NCBI GenBank assembly: GCA_027186245.1
Contig: CP114498.1
Coordinates: 1,123,501-1,187,500 of the forward strand
Length of the DNA stretch: 64,000 nt
Direction of reading: 5' to 3'
From: Coriaria nepalensis
Lineage: Eukaryota; Streptophyta; Magnoliopsida; Cucurbitales; Coriariaceae
Positions within the stretch are counted from its first letter, which is position 1. Each line of letters begins with the position of its first letter. The notes beneath the pieces are model-generated. The model made no database searches. It was given only the letters and a program-made list of their open reading frames with translations, and had not been told where the DNA came from. Shown here piece by piece: positions 58,601 to 64,000 of this stretch. The translations under genes and the position numbers were made by a program.

Positions 58601-61600
58601 GTGAAGAAAATCCTAGCACAATTATTTACAAGAATCATACACAAAAGTCAAAAATGACTGCATAAGATACCTCTCCCAAGCAGAAGCAGAACAGCGCAAC
58701 AATTTAGGACATAAAGATGCTGCTTCAGCATATTTACGTTCCACGATTAAATGATCAAGGTAAGTAGATCCCACCTTAAAAAAAAAAGTATAGAAGTTCA
58801 ATAATTTATACTAAACTTACATGGCCAAAAAAAAAAAACCCCATAAAGGGAAACAAGCCTAACAAGCCAGTAATTTAAAGTAACTGCTCAGCCATTCAGG
58901 TGGAAAAAATTCCAGGCAAGCCACCTTCTGAGCTAAAAAGCCATCCAATAGATCCTTAAAATATTGATACAACAAAGGTGTTCTAAATGACATTGATACT
59001 GCTTTTCTTTTTCTTTCTTTTTTCTTTGCACACGATTTTGGCCTTTAGCCATCAATTGTTTTAAGATTACACTTCAAGAATCATGACTACAATCTTCTAG
59101 GATATTCTTAAGATGAGTATCACACTTTCAGGCTTTTTCTCGCTCATACCAGAACCTTACAGAACAAAGTGGAAAGATAAACTAAATTCAGTGGAAAGAA
59201 ATGTTAAAATAAAGAGGAAAACTGTGTATATTAGAGAATATATCTTCTACCTTATTTCTAGGTGTTAGAATAACAGATTCCTTAAGTCTAGGGATTCTAT
59301 AGATTTCCTAATATTGTATCTAGTCTATAAAAGGACTTAGGCTGTACAGATTGAAACAATATAGAAAATATATACCAGTTTTTATTCTCCATTATTTGTT
59401 TCAGAAAGAATTGATACTACCAAGAAAGTTATATAAGAATGAATACTATGAGGAATTCTAATCAATTTCATTTACACAAAGCTTGTGATAGGTAACACTA
59501 ATATTAGGATGAAGAATATAAACTATTAGAACATTTATAATGCAAATATTGATGAGTTCACAGATTTTATCGTAAGTAGTTTGATGACCTATTAGTCCAT
59601 CTAAATTTCAACATCAGATTAAGTCAAAGAAAAAAGATACCTCATCAAGGAGTTCAGTTCGTCCCTGACCTGCCTCAACCGCTGCTAAAGCTTTTTCATG
59701 CCAGCCATGTTCAAGAAGCCAAGCAATATGATCTTCAGCATCCCTAACATCAAGTAAAGTATTCTATTCTCAAATCAAATATCCCAACTTCTGGTTTATA
59801 CAAGTTGCATAAAACTTCCAAAGAAGTAACTATTTATTTGCAAAATTGAAAATCAAATTGATTATGTCCATTGGAAATTCTCCCAAGTTGCAAGAATGAA
59901 ATATATTATTTTGTGATTCAAGGAATAATAGCATATACCATCAAACTTTATTATATACCAATTCCATAAAACAGCAGGAAAAAATATATATATATATGTA
60001 TATCACTCTCACCTGGGTTTTGCAATGACAACATCCTTCAGGGATACGATATAGTACAGTGGTTCATCCCCAGCAGCCCACTGACCACCAGCATAGCTGC
60101 TACCTACACTTGGATGAAAAGGCATTTTAACATTCACCATAATTTACCTCTTATAGAGAATCATAAACCTCTATAGGATATACATCAACCTGAGAAAGGA
60201 ACATGTGCTAGGGAATAGTCCTTTGCTTTATAATGCTCAAACCCATGAACAGGTAGGGCATCCATTGAGAGTTCATCATTATTCCAAGTTACTATACGCA
60301 CTTCTGGTCTTTGTGCATTTCCCTGCTTTCAAATAGGCTTGCTTTTGTAAGTTGAGACAATTACAACTTTCTAGCATACCTAGAAGGTGGATCTCAAGCA
60401 TGTTTGCCTCAAAAAGAGAGATGCTAAAAAGCAGCTGTAATCAGATCACAGACTAAAAAAAGCTGCCCTGTGTTTGCCAAGGCAGATGGTCTGTTTGACA
60501 ATAATGTGCAGAAAATCAAACTAGTATTAGTACAACCAATCTTCTGAAACATAATGGATTTTGAAATCCAAGCCTGCTAATTATGAACATGACTTGCACA
60601 GACAAACATTACAAAAATAAGCATGCATGATATAATCTATAAGCCCGTAAGTACTAGTTTGAATTAAAGATTATGGTTACAAACTGCAAATTCAGGATAA
60701 AACATATAAGATTCGATGGGGTACCAAGAGAACAAATGATAAATACCAAACAGTGGGAAAATTCAACAAAAGATGCTACAGACACGACAACACAAGAACA
60801 TCTCAAACCCCCCCTCCTGCACATTTGGTACTTTAGGAAACAATTTAAAGGGACAAATTGACATCTAGTTCAAAATTATCCAATATGCTTATTAAACGGA
60901 AGTAGCCATACCTGCGATGGAACAGTGACACTAAAATCCTTCTGACAATCCTCTTCCCCAGAAATGTAAGCTAGAATAACCAAAGAATCGCCAAATGGAG
61001 CAATGCCCGAAATGAAATAGCTGGTTTGGAAAGAAGCCACTATGTCCACCTGGTTCATACTGGACATTGGAACATGTTTATATGTCCCATTGGTTGCTCG
61101 ACTTTGATTTGTTCTTATACACACAATCTTCACAGATGTTCCCCAGCCAATGACCAAGAAAGTATCATCCTGCATGCATGGAGAAGATAGTAAGCATTGG
61201 GCAGAGAGACCTTGGGAACAATGGCAGACTGCTTTTCTCCTTGTAATTACTGCTGCTCATCATAGGAAAACTGTTCAGATACGAAAATACACTTATGCCA
61301 AATATGTATATATTTTCTGTAATGTGTACATATGTTAGAGACTACATCTTTTTTTCTTTTTTTTAGGTTTCAATTGGCTCTGCAAAACCTTTGACCTGCA
61401 GCCATGCAACTACTTAAGATATTTGCACTCCAGATTGTCAACTGCATAATCTCACACTAACCTGCCAAACCAAGTGAGGGATCAAAAGTTCAGGATGTGG
61501 ACTTCCTCGTGGTCTTTCAATATATGTTATACGCTGATCATTGGCAGTATCATAAACTTTCACACCTGCATCATTAGCCCAAGCAATGAGACTTGTTCTC

Positions 61601-62905
61601 CACTTCACTGCATGTATCGGACCTTCACCGGAATGCAAAACCTAGAGCCGATACAATATGAGACTGAGAAGTCTAAACTAATATTAGGCATACTGCATAA
61701 ACCACTGGAAATTATAATAGAACAAACCTGGTCCCTATAGCCTAGCCATTTCTTCGAGTTAAGATATAAATGCCCAGCTAAACCACCCGCTACAAATCTT
61801 CTCGATGTTTTTCTTGCATAATCTGGATCTGCAGCGATTGCCTTCATTGGCCGATGATACTCAAACTTGATTTTCTCATCAGTAAACAGACTGTTGATCA
61901 CAACAGATCCATCATCTGAACAACTACCAATATATTCACCTTCTATGTCAAAGCTCAGATCATTGACTACCGAAGTATGTGCAGAAAATTCTTTAACCTG
62001 TGAAGAAGAAAATGAAGTACATATTTCAAAATTTAGCAAGCGATTCAAGAGCAGTAATAAGAAACAAACCCAATCCAGTGATTGACAAACTAACACGGGT
62101 CAATACTTAATGAGTGACTTATTCAGTGTGCTCGAGAGTAAATTCAAAGCCCTCAAGACCACATCATGTGCAATTGACAAAGAAAACAAAGTTTACAGCT
62201 ATAAACTAGAAAACCTGTGAAACTCATGGAATCAGAGTGCAAATGAGCTCCTCGATTGCCTCAAGAACAAGATAAGATAAACTAGTGAAGATAAGCACAC
62301 TACTTGAAAACTTATGGCACAAAATGACCAGCTCTTTTTCCAAGCTCAATGCAATAGACAGTAAACCAAGTCCATCTCAATCAACTCGCAATTCCTAACA
62401 CTTTTCAGTCTAAATTGAATTGAACGTCGATAATCATCAAACAATGAATTCCATCGCATGAAAATCGAAAGCTCAATACTAAATTCAGATCTAACAGCTC
62501 GATGTGAGGTGCAGCATCATTTTTCAATAAAAAACTATAAACGCATGACAAAATTCAGGAAAATTCCCATTCTCAATGCCTCCCCTCCACAATAAACAAA
62601 ATCAGAATATATATTAAACAAAATTATAAGCTGGTCCCCACCTGATTCCCGAGAAAATCAAGAATATGAACGGTGCCGCTGTGAGTCCCTAACGCAATCA
62701 TCCGTTCCGCAACAGCGATACACGAAGCTCCATCCGTAGAGAGAAGCGAAGGTATGCTTCCCCCCATTCTCTGGTACTTAAGCCTCGGCTCCTCCTCCTC
62801 CTCCTCATCTTCTCCCTCCTCTTCGACTTCGTCTTCTTCCTCCTCGTCCTCCTCTTCTCTCTCATTGTCTCCTTCGACCCCGTTCTCATATGGAATCGAT
62901 GCCAT
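55672..62905 (-). CDS. VPS41: VPS41, HOPS tethering-complex subunit
   Basis: HOPS subunit for vesicle and vacuole fusion at the tonoplast. Nineteen exons: 62905-62642, 61997-61728, 61641-61462, 61169-60912, 60322-60190, 60103-60013, 59743-59641, 58774-58671, 58598-58505, 58400-58245, 58152-58090, 57925-57860, 57539-57339, 57052-56975, 56893-56774, 56644-56564, 56493-56408, 56275-56194, 56103-55672; 2862 nt, 953 aa. Order: acidic N-terminal tract (about 28 residues, mostly Glu/Asp); beta-propeller (AHTSVVNDLSFDIEGEYIGS, HAVKWRTSLIAWAND); alpha-solenoid CHCR region; C-terminal RING-H2 (CCMCFDPF..FFCCHAYHMNCL..CILC). Start placed at MASIPYENGVEGD, the conserved N terminus. Intact. Confidence 0.96.
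59263..59402 (+). mobile_element. Partial or solo LTR in a VPS41 intron
   Basis: Begins TGTTAGAATAACAGATTCC, a typical plant Copia LTR start. It carries a promoter-like TCTATAAAAGG at 59324-59334 and runs to a T-rich segment ending near TTTCA at about 59402. No internal domain or target-site duplication was confirmed. Lies in the intron between exons 8 and 7, antisense to the gene. Confidence 0.5.
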
Positions 62906-63187
62906 TGTAATATACCTCTTGCTCGTCTTCCTCTTCTTAGGTAATCCTTCTCCGAGAGAAAAGGACCAGAATATTGATCGAGGTAGTAACAGAGATCTGT
63001 TTCTCACTTTTTTTTTTTTTTTTTTTTTTGCCTGTTAAATTTCTTAAACGGTTTGCCTTCGAATATTTATTTGCAAGACAACAAAACAAAGAGTGGCCGG
63101 TGCCACCCGTGCAGGTAATGGTCTTCCCGTGGCGGTAAATTTTTTATTTTTTATTTTCCCTCCCTTTTTTTACCGTTGATAACTGTT
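62906..63187. promoter_or_regulatory. VPS41 5' flank
   Basis: Leader and upstream sequence with a poly-T run at about 63010-63029. No gene. Confidence 0.4.
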
Positions 63188-63252
63188 AATTTATATTTTA
63201 ATTTATATTTTAATTTATATTTTAATTTATATTTTAATTTATATTCTAATTA
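63188..63252. repeat. 12-bp tandem repeat, about five copies
   Basis: Unit AATTTATATTTT repeated five times, the last with one change (TATTCT). Confidence 0.95.
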
Positions 63253-64000
63253 AGTAGATTTTATTGATAAGTCCAAACTCACTCCTCTTAATTTGTCTCA
63301 AGATTATGTAGCTTTCCAGTAACGGCCAGGTGGCTGCTACTAGCTATGGTGATGTAAGGGGTTGCACGAACCGACTCTTGACTTTGACCCATACGTTGTG
63401 AGCCAGGCCCATAATTTTCGCTTGTTTCGAAAGCTACACGACGTTGAGCTCTACATGCAAAGAGCAACACATCGTTTAGTATGAACGGCGTTACTCTCTT
63501 CAGTGCTTAATACTGCGTGGTTAGTAGTAGTATGGAGCGACATGTTGTTCGGGAGAACTGTGCGTCGTTTGTCAAGTACATAGATTTTTGCTAATAATTT
63601 ATAATCTATTCTAAATCTCTTGTTGACTCCATGTGGTCAATTATTGATACAATCAAACAGTAATAGAAAGAAATGAGTGAGAAAATCTGATCCCAGTTTA
63701 AGACCCGTTTACACACAAGTGTTTTTGTAACTGTTTTTCTTTCCTTGTAGAACAAGAACAAGTCCTAATTGATGAGACCTGGTTTACATATACAAGATCA
63801 ACTTCTCATACTTGCTCGAAATATGTATAGATATCAGCAGCCATGCCAGCTTCAGCATGCAGTTTCTTCTCTTGCCTAATTTGGATCCTAATCTTTTCTT
63901 TAGAAGCCTAACTTTTTTTTTTTTTCTTTCTAAAGATTGATTGAATATTATGACATGGGGCCTTTGAATTAGACCAATCCACTAACATCAATACCATGCA
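63253..64000. other. Gene-free end of window
   Basis: No supportable gene, RNA or element. AT-rich, with poly-T at about 63909-63924. Confidence 0.45.

Noticed and set aside
62754..63038. 94-aa plus-strand Ser-rich ORF
   Set aside because: Antisense of the Glu/Asp-rich start of VPS41; low complexity.

Overview
This is nuclear DNA of a flowering plant, almost certainly a core eudicot. Genes are rich in GT-AG introns with AT/T-rich intron sequence. Two nuclear tRNA genes are present, and many proteins are plant-specific families (HD2 histone deacetylase, CSLA, UDP-apiose/xylose synthase, MRS2-11, an AGO5-clade Argonaute). Transposon debris is scattered through gaps and introns. I cannot name the species. 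There are no CRISPR arrays, operons or prokaryotic features.

Layout by position. 94-2572 (+): HD2-type histone deacetylase lacking the zinc finger. 5348-7139 (-): splicing factor U2AF35. 7375-7676: tRNA-Leu(UAA) and tRNA-Gly(UCC) on opposite strands. 8055-10924 (-): a CSLA mannan-synthase gene broken by a 2-nt deletion and two in-frame stops. 11874-12356 (+): LINE 3' remnant. 13036-13706 (-): divergent AHL/PPC-domain gene. 14644-15379 (-): DUF3128 twin-CX9C protein. 16235-21904 (-): RAD5A. 22560-23978 (+): LINE ORF1 remnant. 24004-24760 (-): stump of an NPH3/BTB gene. 25427-27764 (-): AXS. 28811-30217 (+): GDSL esterase/lipase. 30569-31241 (+): RMI2. 31594-34348 (-): SAAL1-like ARM protein. 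34921-38128 (+): MRS2-11/MGT10. 38605-39300 (+): broken aspartic-protease fragment. 40252-42911 (+): intact aspartic protease. 43618-48926 (-): AGO5-like Argonaute. 49939-51513 (-): ATP10 assembly factor. 51928-54175 (-): S28 Pro-X carboxypeptidase. 55672-62905 (-): VPS41.

I rebuilt exon chains by hand from splice sites and protein reading frame. For all genes called intact, the summed coding length is an exact multiple of three with no internal stop: for example RAD5A 1037 aa in 20 exons, AGO5-like 950 aa in 21, VPS41 953 aa in 19. The CSLA gene fails this test by exactly 2 nt.

The genes act independently, with some shared themes: DNA repair and recombination (RAD5A, RMI2), cell-wall sugars (CSLA remnant, AXS), RNA processing and silencing (U2AF35, AGO5-like), and mitochondria/plastid (ATP10, DUF3128, MRS2-11). 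From memory, the neighbours recall three Arabidopsis segments (around At5g22650-22860, At1g08190-08390 and At2g27860-27880), so the window looks like an ancestral eudicot block that Arabidopsis divided among duplicated chromosomes. I found no clear undescribed biological system. The most unusual items are the decayed CSLA gene, the NPH3 stump next to a LINE, the divergent AHL gene, and two strong inverted repeats (in an AGO5 intron and upstream of AGO5).
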